IMG/VR virus record: IMGVR_UViG_3300027123_000122
Location: 1-47,445 of that record
Length of the DNA: 47,445 bases
DNA from: a virus
Direction: 5' to 3' (one strand)
Shown here: one piece after another, positions 17,409-26,987 of the stretch
Numbering within the stretch: position 1 is the first letter of the stretch
Layout of the letters: each line of letters opens with the position of its first letter
Position numbers and translations under genes: made by a program
The notes under the pieces: generated by a model
The model's database searches: none
The model's input: only the letters and a program-made list of their open reading frames with translations
What the model was told of the DNA's origin: nothing

Positions 17409-20003
17409 TTATGTTAAATCTATGTTTTTGAAGAATCCTTTTTGAGAATCGAAATTTGATCTAATCTCTGTATTAGTTAGCCCTTTAGAATAAAATTTCA
17501 AACTTCCAACATATCCATTTAAACCAGAATTAATTCCGTGCCCCTGACCCATGAACTTAATCCCATCAGTAAACCCACCACCCACAATCCAAGGAGTAAA
17601 TGACCCATTACTAACTGAAGGTCCTGAACTAAAACTTGGAGATCCAGTAGAGCTTAATGAATAACTAAAACTATTAGACTTAGCAAAACTAGGAACATTA
17701 AAGTTTGATCCTATAGGCAAGTTAAATGTTTGAGATAGACTAGCTGAAATCATCTGAACACCATCAACAAACATAGCTATATCGTCTTTTACTGGATCGA
17801 CAGAAATTGCGAAGTGCATGAACTCAGAGGATACATTAAATACTCGTTTTGATGTTCCCGGAATTGTTGATGACAAAGGTAGAGCTAATTTTAGAACTTC
17901 GTAATCAGAAGTACAGCCATCTACGCTAGCTTTATTTATAAAACCAACATTAGAGGTATTGACCGATCTAGTTGGTGCAATGTAAAATACAGAATCCGCA
18001 GCAGGATTATCCGAGGTATTATTAGAAGGAATTAAATTTTTAGTTATTTGCCTGTCTCGGGTAAACCCTATCATCATACCACGAACCGTATCAATTGAAT
18101 TATCAAAAGGTGCTTTGTAAGGATCTTGTAAACTACTTGGCCCCCCAGTATTTTCACAGGCTAAAAGTAACCTATGGTAAGATGATACTGAGTATCCTGT
18201 TGTAGAATTAACTGAAGTTGTGGCTGAACCAGCATATGGCAGATGCAGCCATGCTTCTACAGTAAACCCTGATTTTCTGTATGCTAAATTGTGGAATGTT
18301 GTGGTATTAGGTAATCTAACATAGTTGCCGTAAGTTGATATATTTCCAGCAGCAGTTAGTTTAGTTATACCAGTTAAATAGGGAATTCCTAATCCTCGTG
18401 TGAAAATACTACTAGGATTAAGTCCCACTAGTTGAGCATTGTTTACATTATTTCCATCGGATGCACAATTTAGTATTTTATATTCCGAAGACCCGGGAGT
18501 CGTTGATTCTCCCTGCAAGAAGTTGTAGATAGCAGTTAAGTTTTCTGTGACTACGGAATCTGATAATGACATCACTGTGCCCTGCGTTTGAGTACCATCG
18601 TTATCGTATATAATGGAACCTTTACCTACTATGGGCACAACTAGATGTTGTAAGAATGGCGTGTTTTGAGCCTCCTGTGCTTTAACGAATTTTGCAGTAA
18701 CAGGCAACACAACACCAGAAACTTCACCTTGTTCAAATACTAGGCTCTTTTGTTTTTCAAAAGCAACAGGGAGATTTAAATCTTTTAGATAAGTAAAATC
18801 ATTAATTGGAACTTTGCCCAATCCAAAAGCAGGATTAGCTCCTAAAATGTATGGAGATCTAATTGCGACTTCTATCTGTTTTTTTCTTCTGTTTATCTTA
18901 CTCTCATGCTGTGCCGCTACAGAAGTTAAACTTTCAATAGTGTTAATAACTATAGCAGAATCCTCATCATTACCAAGACTAATCAATTCTCCTATTTGAG
19001 CAGACACATCATAAATGTGCTTATCTCTTTGACCCTGTAAAACTTGTAAAAAATGGTCAGCTTTGTAATGTTCTTGTATTGCTGGGCTTTCGTCTATTTT
19101 ATCTAAATCAAATACTGTATCTATATAAGAATTTAAATCTTTAAGAGATACTATACTACCTTTTCCTCCTATGTTAGAAGGGAAATTAAACTTGTATTCT
19201 TCTTCGGGAAGAACTACACCCGTCACGCGAGGAACTCCTCCAGATTGTGAATCATAATAAAGACCATCAATGGACAATAAGAACTGCCCTTTTTTGGATT
19301 TAGGAGGTCCGAAAACTAATCTAAATACTGGTTCTTCTGGTTGTGTAGGAGCTATTGCGCCATATGCAGACAAGCTAGGATCTAAATAGATTGGCTCTAA
19401 TTCTGGGTCTATAGATCTCTCATATAAAATTTTATCAATGTTAGCTAATGCATCATCCGCTTTTTTTATAAAATCTAAAGCATCACTAATTTGAGCTTGA
19501 GCCGTAGCTAATACACTAGCGGCATAATTCGCATCTCTATTTGCTTGTATGGATGCAGAATTTTGAAGTTTTTGATATGCACTTAGTTGGTTTAAACATT
19601 CTTTGATCGCGGCTAGCTCACCCTCTATGGCTTGATAGTTTTGAGTGATTGCAGCTCCAATACCAGCTAATCCTCCAATTACACCAGCAACAGTTCCTAA
19701 AACTTCATTCAAGTTGGATGGGCCAAAGATAGAAACAAGTAATTTATTAAAGTCCTCTCTTATCCCTAATAATCTATACACAGCAGCTTTGACTGCTGCA
19801 ATTAAATCTAATGCTGCTTGTTTCCCTTGTTCTATGGCTGCGGACAATGCTCCTAAAAAAGTGGATGGGAGCAACTGAGCAGCAAAACTCCCTGCTATCT
19901 CTAACATACATGTAGGAACACCGAAACTAGTTCCCAAGTCTTCTAATGGGCTACCACCTCCAGTTCCTAATAAATCTGCTGCTAATCCTAAATCAAATGC
20001 CAT
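17409..20003 (-). CDS. Baseplate-operon protein with C-terminal LamG (concanavalin-like) domain
   Basis: An 864-residue protein. The N-terminal third is helical and Ala/Leu-rich with a hydrophobic glycine-rich stretch near 105-120 (VAGVIGGLAGIGAAI) and a long coiled-coil-like region (about 130-195). The middle has proline/acid-rich beta segments. From about 560 to the end is a LamG-type jelly roll: GFTVEAWLHLPY, later EFMHFAISVDP, DDIAMFVDGVQ and the closing LNGYVGSLKFYSKGLTNTEI, which is the usual strand order of LamG_3 domains. Such domains bind glycans, so a receptor-binding or carbohydrate-docking role is likely. The ribosome-binding site AAGGAAC supports the ATG at 20003. Between spike and gp25, the N-terminal part presumably anchors it near the hub. 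Confidence 0.7.
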   Translation of the reverse strand: MAFDLGLAADLLGTGGGSPLEDLGTSFGVPTCMLEIAGSFAAQLLPSTFLGALSAAIEQGKQAALDLIAAVKAAVYRLLGIREDFNKLLVSIFGPSNLNEVLGTVAGVIGGLAGIGAAITQNYQAIEGELAAIKECLNQLSAYQKLQNSASIQANRDANYAASVLATAQAQISDALDFIKKADDALANIDKILYERSIDPELEPIYLDPSLSAYGAIAPTQPEEPVFRLVFGPPKSKKGQFLLSIDGLYYDSQSGGVPRVTGVVLPEEEYKFNFPSNIGGKGSIVSLKDLNSYIDTVFDLDKIDESPAIQEHYKADHFLQVLQGQRDKHIYDVSAQIGELISLGNDEDSAIVINTIESLTSVAAQHESKINRRKKQIEVAIRSPYILGANPAFGLGKVPINDFTYLKDLNLPVAFEKQKSLVFEQGEVSGVVLPVTAKFVKAQEAQNTPFLQHLVVPIVGKGSIIYDNDGTQTQGTVMSLSDSVVTENLTAIYNFLQGESTTPGSSEYKILNCASDGNNVNNAQLVGLNPSSIFTRGLGIPYLTGITKLTAAGNISTYGNYVRLPNTTTFHNLAYRKSGFTVEAWLHLPYAGSATTSVNSTTGYSVSSYHRLLLACENTGGPSSLQDPYKAPFDNSIDTVRGMMIGFTRDRQITKNLIPSNNTSDNPAADSVFYIAPTRSVNTSNVGFINKASVDGCTSDYEVLKLALPLSSTIPGTSKRVFNVSSEFMHFAISVDPVKDDIAMFVDGVQMISASLSQTFNLPIGSNFNVPSFAKSNSFSYSLSSTGSPSFSSGPSVSNGSFTPWIVGGGFTDGIKFMGQGHGINSGLNGYVGSLKFYSKGLTNTEIRSNFDSQKGFFKNIDLT

Positions 20004-20012
20004 AGTAGTTCC

Positions 20013-21038
20013 TTATACAGGAGTATTTAAGTTTATGGTAGCTCCATCTATTAAAATAGGAGCTATTCCGGTTACACCAACTCTCAAATCACCACCAGCA
20101 ATTCTAACCCCTTGTCTACCACTTAAGTTTAATTGTCCGTCTGTGTGAAGATTCATAGTAGTTAAGGGGCCTCCTGCTGCTGTTATATTTACTGTAGATA
20201 TAGAATTAGGTGTTGGAGTTCCTACAAATCCAGTTAGAGGATCAGGTCCTGCTATTATATTTATACTACTATTTTGAGATTTTATATTTATTGTTCCACA
20301 AGTCGGATCCCCCGGATATGCTCCGTTTAATCCTGTAGAAGCATTTTCTATATTTATCTGGTTGCCATCCTCGATTCTCATATTTACATTCCCCTTGGAA
20401 GCAAACATATTAATTGAGCCTGTGGCATAAATACTAACAGTATATGATGTGCTTAACCCCCCTAAAGTAGAGTTTGGAATTTCTTGAAGTTCTATGGCAG
20501 CTACCTGACCAAATAAACCATCCCCAGTCTTAACAACTATATTATTTTTCTTAGGGCCATCTTCCAAGCTGATTAATTTGCCCCCTGCTGTTTGAAGATA
20601 AACTCCTGTATCTTTTATACCTTTAGTATCTAAATCGTGAGATATCTCTATGGAGTGTTTACCGGGACCTATTAAGGAAATAGATTGAGGCACTCCAAGA
20701 CTTCCTATTGTTTTATCCATCAAATTAGGAGGAGTATTTTCATCTGTTCTTTGTGCTAATCTAGCTCCGGGTTGGGGTGTAGTAATCGTTGCTAAATAAT
20801 AAACTCTATTAGATCCAACAGCATCGCTAGTTTGACACGCTAAGATTTGTGATCCTGCTGGTGGGAGTGATACAAAACCTACTTCTTGATTTTGATTAAA
20901 GTATGGAGAAGTATGCTCTACATCATAAATATCAGCAACCTCGGTCTCGCCGTAAGCTCTGTACATTCCAACAGTAGTTATTCCAGATATCTTATCGCTT
21001 CCAATTGGAGGCATTACAGTTAATCTTAGTATTTTCAT
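20013..21038 (-). CDS. Central spike protein, gp5/VgrG-like (no lysozyme domain)
   Basis: A 341-residue protein with an N-terminal beta-barrel region (about 1-100, with VGFVSLPPAGSQILA, typical of the OB-fold of gp5/gpV/VgrG spikes). The C-terminal part (about 165-341) repeats strands such as GSINMFASKGNVNMRIEDGN and GTINIKSQNSSINII, characteristic of a triple-stranded beta-helix needle. T4 gp5 has a lysozyme domain between these parts, but none is visible here. It follows the hub gene by one base and would be tipped by the PAAR-like protein. Family role: pierces the outer membrane. Assignment rests on architecture and gene order, not on a strong motif. Confidence 0.65.
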   Translation of the reverse strand: MKILRLTVMPPIGSDKISGITTVGMYRAYGETEVADIYDVEHTSPYFNQNQEVGFVSLPPAGSQILACQTSDAVGSNRVYYLATITTPQPGARLAQRTDENTPPNLMDKTIGSLGVPQSISLIGPGKHSIEISHDLDTKGIKDTGVYLQTAGGKLISLEDGPKKNNIVVKTGDGLFGQVAAIELQEIPNSTLGGLSTSYTVSIYATGSINMFASKGNVNMRIEDGNQINIENASTGLNGAYPGDPTCGTINIKSQNSSINIIAGPDPLTGFVGTPTPNSISTVNITAAGGPLTTMNLHTDGQLNLSGRQGVRIAGGDLRVGVTGIAPILIDGATINLNTPV

Positions 21039-21039
21039 A

Positions 21040-23817
21040 TTATGACCTAGGTTGTATTACCAAGGGTATTTCTAGTCTAATGTCTTTTACAATCCAAAAC
21101 TCGGAGGATAATTCATCATTTGATATAGTGTGTTTATATCCTAGAATTGACCACATTCCATTAAATGATCGCGTGATGAAATTTTTTCTATCATAAGGAG
21201 GCACATTTGTCTCCTCTAATAATAATATGATAGGAGGTAATGAATTAGCAGGGCCTGAGAGATAAAAAATAGGTAATGTTTTTACATACCCCAAAAATGC
21301 ATTATTAACTACTTTGGAAAACATAGTTAAATATTGCAAGTAAGGATTCACATTTTCGTGACTACCAACAATAATTTTTATTTTTCCTGATGATTGTAAA
21401 GCAGCAGGAGTACTGGGAGTATTCCTCTGTTGTTCTAGTTGTTGAGCTAAAAACATTACGATATCATTAATACCTGATTCTTTTTCTTTTTCCGATAAAG
21501 ATAAGAATTTTGAGTCTTCTAATAATACTTTAAATACTTGACCTAGTTCTAATGAATCGGGTGCTGGGATGGATGTATTTGCTATTCCAACTTTTAACTT
21601 TAAATCATCTAAAGAACCTGAAGTAATGAATGAATTTAATTGATCTTGTTTAATTTGAGGACCATTAGAATTATGAATTAAATTTAATGTATCCTTACTT
21701 TGCCAGACTGATCGTAGCATTGCAAAGTAGTAATCATTAAGATTTAAATCTATATTTAAAACATTAGATTCTGTTACTCCAGATTTAAAAATAGGAATAG
21801 ATGCGTTTTTAAGATTTAGTCTCTTGTCATTTTTTAAAGCATAATCCCCATACGGGAATGTAGAAAAATTATTTGTGGCAGCTACATTTTGTCTTTTGAG
21901 AAACCATTTGCTAGCTAAATTTATTATATATTTATCACTAAAAATAAGGTTATCAAAACTATGTAAATAACTGTTAGCTGTTTTTGCTTCACTAGCATAT
22001 TTAAGTAGTCTATCCTCATATGATAAACCATCGGTTACATTTTTAGATAAGGTTCGTTCTCTTCGTTCTAAAATATTTTCTAACTCATAGTATTTTTTAC
22101 CATATAGATATTTTTCAACTAAATATTTATCTCCAAATACGACAATAGGCATTTTTTCATTTATAGTCTTCGCGTATGTTGTTAATCCATTTGTATTACT
22201 ACAATATTGTTTAAATTCTTTTACAAATTCTAAATTGTCAATTATTTCTAAGCATATCTGATTAGGAGATATTTTGTTACTCATGCCAGAGATTAATCGT
22301 TCTAATGGTTTCTTAAAACTTTCCGAAAGATCTTTCTTTAAAGAAAGACCTACAAAAATACTATTATTTCTTTTTATCTCTTTTGTATTTTGATAAAATG
22401 ATAAAGCGTCTGAACCATTCCCAACAGAATAATTACCAATCGTTGTATCTTTTAATTTGAGAGGCGCACCCAATTCATTAATATTATTAGCGGTATTAAA
22501 AGATTCTATATCTCCTATATTAAGTCTAGAAACAGAAAAACCCATATCCTTATACATCATTATGTAGGCATCTGTTTTTAGTGCATTTAATTTAAATGGA
22601 TTGGGATTTACAGTAGATGTTTCATATGTAGAAAAATAATTAATTGCGATCTCAGATATAATTTTTTCTATGTCAGGTAAAAGAATTATCACATTAATAT
22701 CTTGTGTAGTACAACTTCTAATGTAATCAGTAATCACATTTTTTACACATAATTGTAATCCCTGTGTAGCTATTCGAGTAGTATCTAAGGTGTAATTCCC
22801 GGTTGTAGTTTCTGGATTTATCACTTGACAAAGTCGAATCGGTGTTTTTAATGTAGATAAAAATCCACGCTTATCTAACGCTAATTTAGAAAATGCAGGG
22901 AAATTAAAAGTAGTTGCAAATTCTAACTCTATTGATTTTTTCCCATTTTCCGCAGCATAGTTATATCTTGCATTAGTCATTTGAGCGGCTACAGGACCAG
23001 TCCATTGATTTGGATCATCTTTTAATCCATAATAAAAATAAAAATAAGGCGTAGGTAAAGCTGATGCGTCTTTTAAATCTACATTCAAATTTAAATCAGA
23101 ATAAACAGAGGATAGCGATTTTTCTGATAAGGTTTCAATTACTCCTTGAAAAGGAGCGTTATTTACAAATAATGGGTTTTGTCTACTTAATAATCTTATA
23201 CTATTTAATTTTTCTAAATCTACTGAATTATCTGAAGGTGTTTCTTTTTCTTTAGTAGTTATTCGCTTATATATTTTTTTATCTTCTAGTTTTTTTATAA
23301 TACTGTCAGCTAATTCTTTATCACCTAAATAAGATTGTAAGTCATTACCTAAACTAACTTTTCCTAATTTAAGAGTATAATAAGTTGAATCTTCAGAAAC
23401 AGTTCTAACTAATGAATCCTGTTTTTCAGGAAAAAATTGTATTGATGAAAAATCAAATTTTTCTAATTTTTCTCTTAGTTGTACTCTCTTTAAAATGTCT
23501 GCATAAGCATCATCTCTTAATTTTTTTAATGTAGAATCAGAAAAAGGTAATTCTCCCGAATTACCAAATAAAGTAGATTCAAAAACTCCCTCAGGGTCAA
23601 TTGTCTCTAATGTTATTTTAGCCCCAATATCATCCCCTTCCGATTTATTAAAATTAAATGAATGTGTAAATTTTATTATATTATCATTTGGGATTCTAAA
23701 TAAATAACCTGAATTTTCTCTAGCTCCACTTTTAATAAATTGAATAGCATCTGTTAACGGTCTGTTTATAAACGAAACCACTACATTTGGTACATCTATT
23801 TTTTGAGAGTAACTCAT
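21040..23817 (-). CDS. Large hub protein, gp27-like
   Basis: A 925-residue protein before the spike gene. The N-terminal barrel-like segment (YLFRIPNDNIIKFTHSFNF, then KITLETIDPEGVFE) and the C-terminal segment (SFNGMWSILGYKHTISND, then FWIVKDIRLEIPLV) resemble the beginning and end of hub proteins that join tail tube to spike (T4 gp27, 391 residues). About 600 residues in between are Lys/Asn-rich, mostly helical sequence without a domain I recognise, making this more than twice the usual length. It overlaps the gp53-like gene as ATGA. The inserted region could hold an additional activity such as the missing cell-wall enzyme, but no catalytic motif is apparent. Confidence 0.6.
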   Translation of the reverse strand: MSYSQKIDVPNVVVSFINRPLTDAIQFIKSGARENSGYLFRIPNDNIIKFTHSFNFNKSEGDDIGAKITLETIDPEGVFESTLFGNSGELPFSDSTLKKLRDDAYADILKRVQLREKLEKFDFSSIQFFPEKQDSLVRTVSEDSTYYTLKLGKVSLGNDLQSYLGDKELADSIIKKLEDKKIYKRITTKEKETPSDNSVDLEKLNSIRLLSRQNPLFVNNAPFQGVIETLSEKSLSSVYSDLNLNVDLKDASALPTPYFYFYYGLKDDPNQWTGPVAAQMTNARYNYAAENGKKSIELEFATTFNFPAFSKLALDKRGFLSTLKTPIRLCQVINPETTTGNYTLDTTRIATQGLQLCVKNVITDYIRSCTTQDINVIILLPDIEKIISEIAINYFSTYETSTVNPNPFKLNALKTDAYIMMYKDMGFSVSRLNIGDIESFNTANNINELGAPLKLKDTTIGNYSVGNGSDALSFYQNTKEIKRNNSIFVGLSLKKDLSESFKKPLERLISGMSNKISPNQICLEIIDNLEFVKEFKQYCSNTNGLTTYAKTINEKMPIVVFGDKYLVEKYLYGKKYYELENILERRERTLSKNVTDGLSYEDRLLKYASEAKTANSYLHSFDNLIFSDKYIINLASKWFLKRQNVAATNNFSTFPYGDYALKNDKRLNLKNASIPIFKSGVTESNVLNIDLNLNDYYFAMLRSVWQSKDTLNLIHNSNGPQIKQDQLNSFITSGSLDDLKLKVGIANTSIPAPDSLELGQVFKVLLEDSKFLSLSEKEKESGINDIVMFLAQQLEQQRNTPSTPAALQSSGKIKIIVGSHENVNPYLQYLTMFSKVVNNAFLGYVKTLPIFYLSGPANSLPPIILLLEETNVPPYDRKNFITRSFNGMWSILGYKHTISNDELSSEFWIVKDIRLEIPLVIQPRS

Positions 23818-24107
23818 TTTATTTTCGGAATTAAGATTTCGTCTCCAACATTAAATCCTTCAAAAGGATCAGAGATATTATTTACTTGCATTATTAAATA
23901 CCAAAATGCAGGTGTATCAAAAAATACATTAGATATTAAATCAGGTCTATGCTCATATCCTACGGGGACAGTTGCAACATCATAATCATAGATTATGTCC
24001 TGATTAACAAGTAAACTTTCTTGTTTGAAAGAGCCTACAGCAGAGTTTACTGTACGGTTTTTATGGTAGTAAATAACCTCACCTTGATTGTATCTTGAAA
24101 ATGCCAT
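23814..24107 (-). CDS. Small baseplate protein, gp53/LysM-like
   Basis: A 97-residue protein. The C-terminal half reads EHRPDLISNVFFDTPAFWYL, then IMQVNNISDPFEGF and GDEILIPKIK. This matches the T4 gp53-type wedge protein and LysM-like tail proteins (PDLIS, a Trp-Tyr helix, NNI.DPF, GD.I.IP). Such proteins act as clamps joining wedges or as adaptors at the hub. It sits between a tube-like gene and the hub gene, starting two bases after one and overlapping the other as ATGA. No clear ribosome-binding site; coupling is likely. gp53 is the first choice, a LysM tail-adaptor (gpX-like) the alternative. Confidence 0.65.
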   Translation of the reverse strand: MAFSRYNQGEVIYYHKNRTVNSAVGSFKQESLLVNQDIIYDYDVATVPVGYEHRPDLISNVFFDTPAFWYLIMQVNNISDPFEGFNVGDEILIPKIK

Positions 24108-24109
24108 AA

Positions 24110-24985
24110 TTAATATTTATATATAGGGCTAATAGGATCAAAAGATTTATAGTCAGGATTAAGTATTTGTTCCCACCCTACAATATTATCTTGTGCGTCT
24201 GTAGATGTTCTTGGATCAAACTCAGTGGACAAATAATTACCTAATCTAACCTCTTGTAAATTCAACGATAATTGTACTTTATTTTTAGATATTTTATATT
24301 TAGTATGCATATTTTTTTTGTTAGAATCATCGTAAACTTGTTCTAAGGAATAATCTTTACATATGCAAGGTATATTTTGATACAATAATCCATGATTTAA
24401 CCTGACTATAGGAGGACCTTTTGTTGGATCCGTAGCGTTATTAACTACAGAAGATCTTATAAGATTTATTTGATAATCTATGAAACTATACACTATAGTA
24501 TCTTCTAATAATTCCGTTTTGTTTACTCCATTTTCTGTTAGCTTTTTAACTCCATAAGGTCTGTCAAAACTAATCGGCTGCTGTGGTGTAGTTGCAAACC
24601 TATCTGGAAAAAAACTTGTTCTAGGATTAGCAGAATCTGAAGAACTACTAACCACATCCCTAAAAGATTTTATATAATTAATAAATCCGGGATTTTGAAT
24701 TAAAAAATTAGGAGATATCTCATAACTTAATTTAAAAATTCTAGATTCCGACCCCGTGTAATATGGGATAGATGAGTTTCTAGATATTGGTGTATAATCA
24801 ATATAATTAGCTTTTCTAGATTCAGAAATAACTACATCTCCTAGAAAAGGAAGATATCGTCTAGTAGGGTTTGTTTTATTTGTTTCATAAAAAATAAACT
24901 CCAAGAAAGAATTTAAGACTCTCTCTTGTATTGCGTCTTGTTTATAGTAAGAACTTCCTATTAATTTGATTGGTGCAGTTGTCAT
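24110..24985 (-). CDS. Baseplate tube-like protein (gp48/gp54 type)
   Basis: A 291-residue protein. The C-terminal half contains QNIPCICKDYSLEQVYDD and a long final strand pair ending KVQLSLNLQEVRLGNY. This arrangement recurs in tail-tube-fold baseplate proteins of myophages (T4 gp48 and gp54, the tube initiators). The N-terminal part is helical followed by mixed beta. Gene order (tape measure, this gene, gp53-like, hub) is close to T4's 29-48-54 block, supporting a tube-initiator role. No membrane segment. I see the fold pattern, not a specific signature, so gp48 and gp54 cannot be distinguished. Confidence 0.5.
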   Translation of the reverse strand: MTTAPIKLIGSSYYKQDAIQERVLNSFLEFIFYETNKTNPTRRYLPFLGDVVISESRKANYIDYTPISRNSSIPYYTGSESRIFKLSYEISPNFLIQNPGFINYIKSFRDVVSSSSDSANPRTSFFPDRFATTPQQPISFDRPYGVKKLTENGVNKTELLEDTIVYSFIDYQINLIRSSVVNNATDPTKGPPIVRLNHGLLYQNIPCICKDYSLEQVYDDSNKKNMHTKYKISKNKVQLSLNLQEVRLGNYLSTEFDPRTSTDAQDNIVGWEQILNPDYKSFDPISPIYKY

Positions 24986-24989
24986 GATA

Positions 24990-26537
24990 TCAAGAACCTA
25001 TTGGTTGAGTAGGAGCAATAATGGGGTCTGCTGCTGTGCTCTTTGCAATTTTTGTAGCAATATTATTCGCTGCCTGTAAGTGGTCATTAGTTCGTTTTTG
25101 TTGTGCTAACATTAACATTTGTTGCGATGCAAAAACACTACTTAAAATTCCTTTTGTTAACTCTGCGTTAGCTGCCATATATTCATTTGTTATGAATTGT
25201 CCTCCTGTTTTAGGCGGTTTTATTTCAATAGGTTTATCTTCTTTTTCTTTATTGAAATAAACGAAAGCCGCGATTGCGGCAGCAGCTATTCCAATAATAC
25301 CAACTAATAAAAGTAAAGGGCTTGCCATAACAGCGGTAAATACCGTCGAAAATGTTGCAGCTAATGTAGTTGTAATTGATGTAAATACACTAGTTAATCC
25401 AGAAAAAAATGCTCCTTTTGCACTAGAACTAAATGTAAGAACTGCTCCCAAAAATAAACCAACAGCTATAGAAAACATTCTAAATGTAGAAGATATAGTA
25501 TTTATAGAAGCAGCTAGATCATCTACTGACCCCCTCAAACTTATAGTTAATTCTTTTTGTATATCATTTTGAGATTTTAAACTATCGGCTGCTGCTTTAA
25601 CATCCATAGGCTCCGCAGGAGTTAATTTAGCTATTGCTGCAAAAACTGCACCTTCTTCTCCGTATATTCTTTTCGCTTGAGCCATAGCCTCTGCTCGGTT
25701 CATTGACGCAAAGCCAGATATTTGTTGCTCAAAAAAAGAACCTGCTTGTGCAGCTATGGCTTCCATACCCTCAGCAGTGGGTTTTTCTAAGAATGAGAAT
25801 ACATCTGCGCTGATACCCAAAGTGGCAAATTTACCAAGTTTTCCACCTTCTGTAACCATGCTCATAGCTTTAGTAAAAAGATCCGCGCTACCAACACCAT
25901 ATTTTTGAACTAAAGAAATTATGGATTGATTAACATCTTCTGTGATGCCCATTAGATTAAAATCTAATAACCTGCTAGATAATGATTTTAATGAATCAAC
26001 TAGATATTCTGTAGATATGCCATATTCATTTCTAGATTTTTCTAATGCTTTGGCTAAACTATCCATACCATCTACATTTAATCCACCCAAAATTTGAGAT
26101 TTTTTCTGTAAATCAAATAAAGCCAAACTATTTTCCCCAGCAGCCCTCATTTGCATACCAAGTTCAAAAGTATCTTTTGATACTTTAAACATTCCAGTTC
26201 TCAATGCGTCTATGGATGTTTTTAATGCTATTGTTGGCCCATAATCACTAACTCCTTGGGAAACTTGTTGATCTTGTTTTAGCGTAGACATCGTATTATT
26301 GAATGCTAACGCTTGTTTATCTATGGAGGCAGCAAACTCTCGTCTTCCTTGAACCATTTGATTCATTTCCCCCATGAATGCGAATGGTTGAGTTATATTA
26401 CTGGATATGCCAAGAATATTACCAACTTGTTTTAAGAATGCATTACTAACACTAGCCCCTTCTGATTTGGATCTCTCATCATCGCGCTTATTCATTTCCT
26501 CCAGAACTTTTAAAAGATCATCTAATGTTGCCGCCAC
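24990..26537 (-). CDS. Tape-measure-like protein
   Basis: A 515-residue protein, mostly helical and Ala/Ser/Lys/Met-rich, with two strong hydrophobic stretches near 355-430 (MFSIAVGLFLGAVLTFSS and LLLLVGIIGIAAAAIAAFVY) typical of phage tape measure proteins, which span the tail lumen and enter the cell membrane. It precedes the tube-like, gp53-like and hub genes as T4 gp29 precedes 48 and 54. Its length is near that of gp29 (590 residues), so a tail a little shorter than T4's is inferred. The start is GTG (26535-26537), supported by the strong site GAGGAGGAG inside the end of the upstream gene (overlap 20 nt). The gp26-like chaperone is 3.5 kb upstream. Confidence 0.65.
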   Translation of the reverse strand: MAATLDDLLKVLEEMNKRDDERSKSEGASVSNAFLKQVGNILGISSNITQPFAFMGEMNQMVQGRREFAASIDKQALAFNNTMSTLKQDQQVSQGVSDYGPTIALKTSIDALRTGMFKVSKDTFELGMQMRAAGENSLALFDLQKKSQILGGLNVDGMDSLAKALEKSRNEYGISTEYLVDSLKSLSSRLLDFNLMGITEDVNQSIISLVQKYGVGSADLFTKAMSMVTEGGKLGKFATLGISADVFSFLEKPTAEGMEAIAAQAGSFFEQQISGFASMNRAEAMAQAKRIYGEEGAVFAAIAKLTPAEPMDVKAAADSLKSQNDIQKELTISLRGSVDDLAASINTISSTFRMFSIAVGLFLGAVLTFSSSAKGAFFSGLTSVFTSITTTLAATFSTVFTAVMASPLLLLVGIIGIAAAAIAAFVYFNKEKEDKPIEIKPPKTGGQFITNEYMAANAELTKGILSSVFASQQMLMLAQQKRTNDHLQAANNIATKIAKSTAADPIIAPTQPIGS

Positions 26538-26976
26538 TATTCTCCTCCTCTGTTTTTAGTCTAGATTTATTAATTTCTATTTTTTGCATGTTTCTAATTG
26601 ATAATAAATTATATGTTCTAAAACTTTTACTGCCTAAAATAGATTTAAGACTTTTTTGAATAATATAATAATTTGCAATCCCCTTATCTTTATATATACT
26701 TCTTAAAATAATCCTTAAAACTGACTCAGAACTATCATCTAGTTTAAAACAGGTTATTAGCATATTATTTCTTCCACTTAAAAACATGCCATTACCCCGT
26801 CCAGTAGAAACAACCAATACATTAACTACTTCCGCATTATAACCAAAACGCAAAACATCTCCGGGGGAGATAAATCCTGAACTTTTAGGGATTAGTGAAA
26901 AAAAACTAGAATCCTCATGATTAATTTTTTTTAAAAAATTATCTTTTTCATACTTAAAATTAGGATTCTTATTCAT
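26518..26976 (-). CDS. Unknown small tail-operon protein
   Basis: A 152-residue basic, Lys/Asn/Ser-rich protein of no recognised family. Its middle has beta-rich sequence (SPGDVLRFGYNAEVVNVLVV, then NNMLITCFKLDD) followed by helices. It overlaps the tape-measure gene by 20 nt, and its C-terminal codons form that gene's ribosome-binding site. Its own start lies only 11 bp from the divergent gene at 26988, and no convincing ribosome-binding site is seen. Position corresponds loosely to T4 gene 28 (a hub assembly protein), but there is no sequence support for that. Confidence 0.6.
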   Translation of the reverse strand: MNKNPNFKYEKDNFLKKINHEDSSFFSLIPKSSGFISPGDVLRFGYNAEVVNVLVVSTGRGNGMFLSGRNNMLITCFKLDDSSESVLRIILRSIYKDKGIANYYIIQKSLKSILGSKSFRTYNLLSIRNMQKIEINKSRLKTEEENSGGNIR

Positions 26977-26987
26977 ATAATATAACC

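Noticed and set aside
24115-24122. TATAAATA on the minus strand just before the ATG at 24107
   Set aside because: It encodes the last residues (Ile-Tyr-Lys-Tyr) and runs to the stop of the upstream gene, and it would give an almost leaderless RNA. Several similar octamers occur in coding regions (near 2006, 3016, 6204, 17933, 25499), about as expected in DNA this AT-rich.
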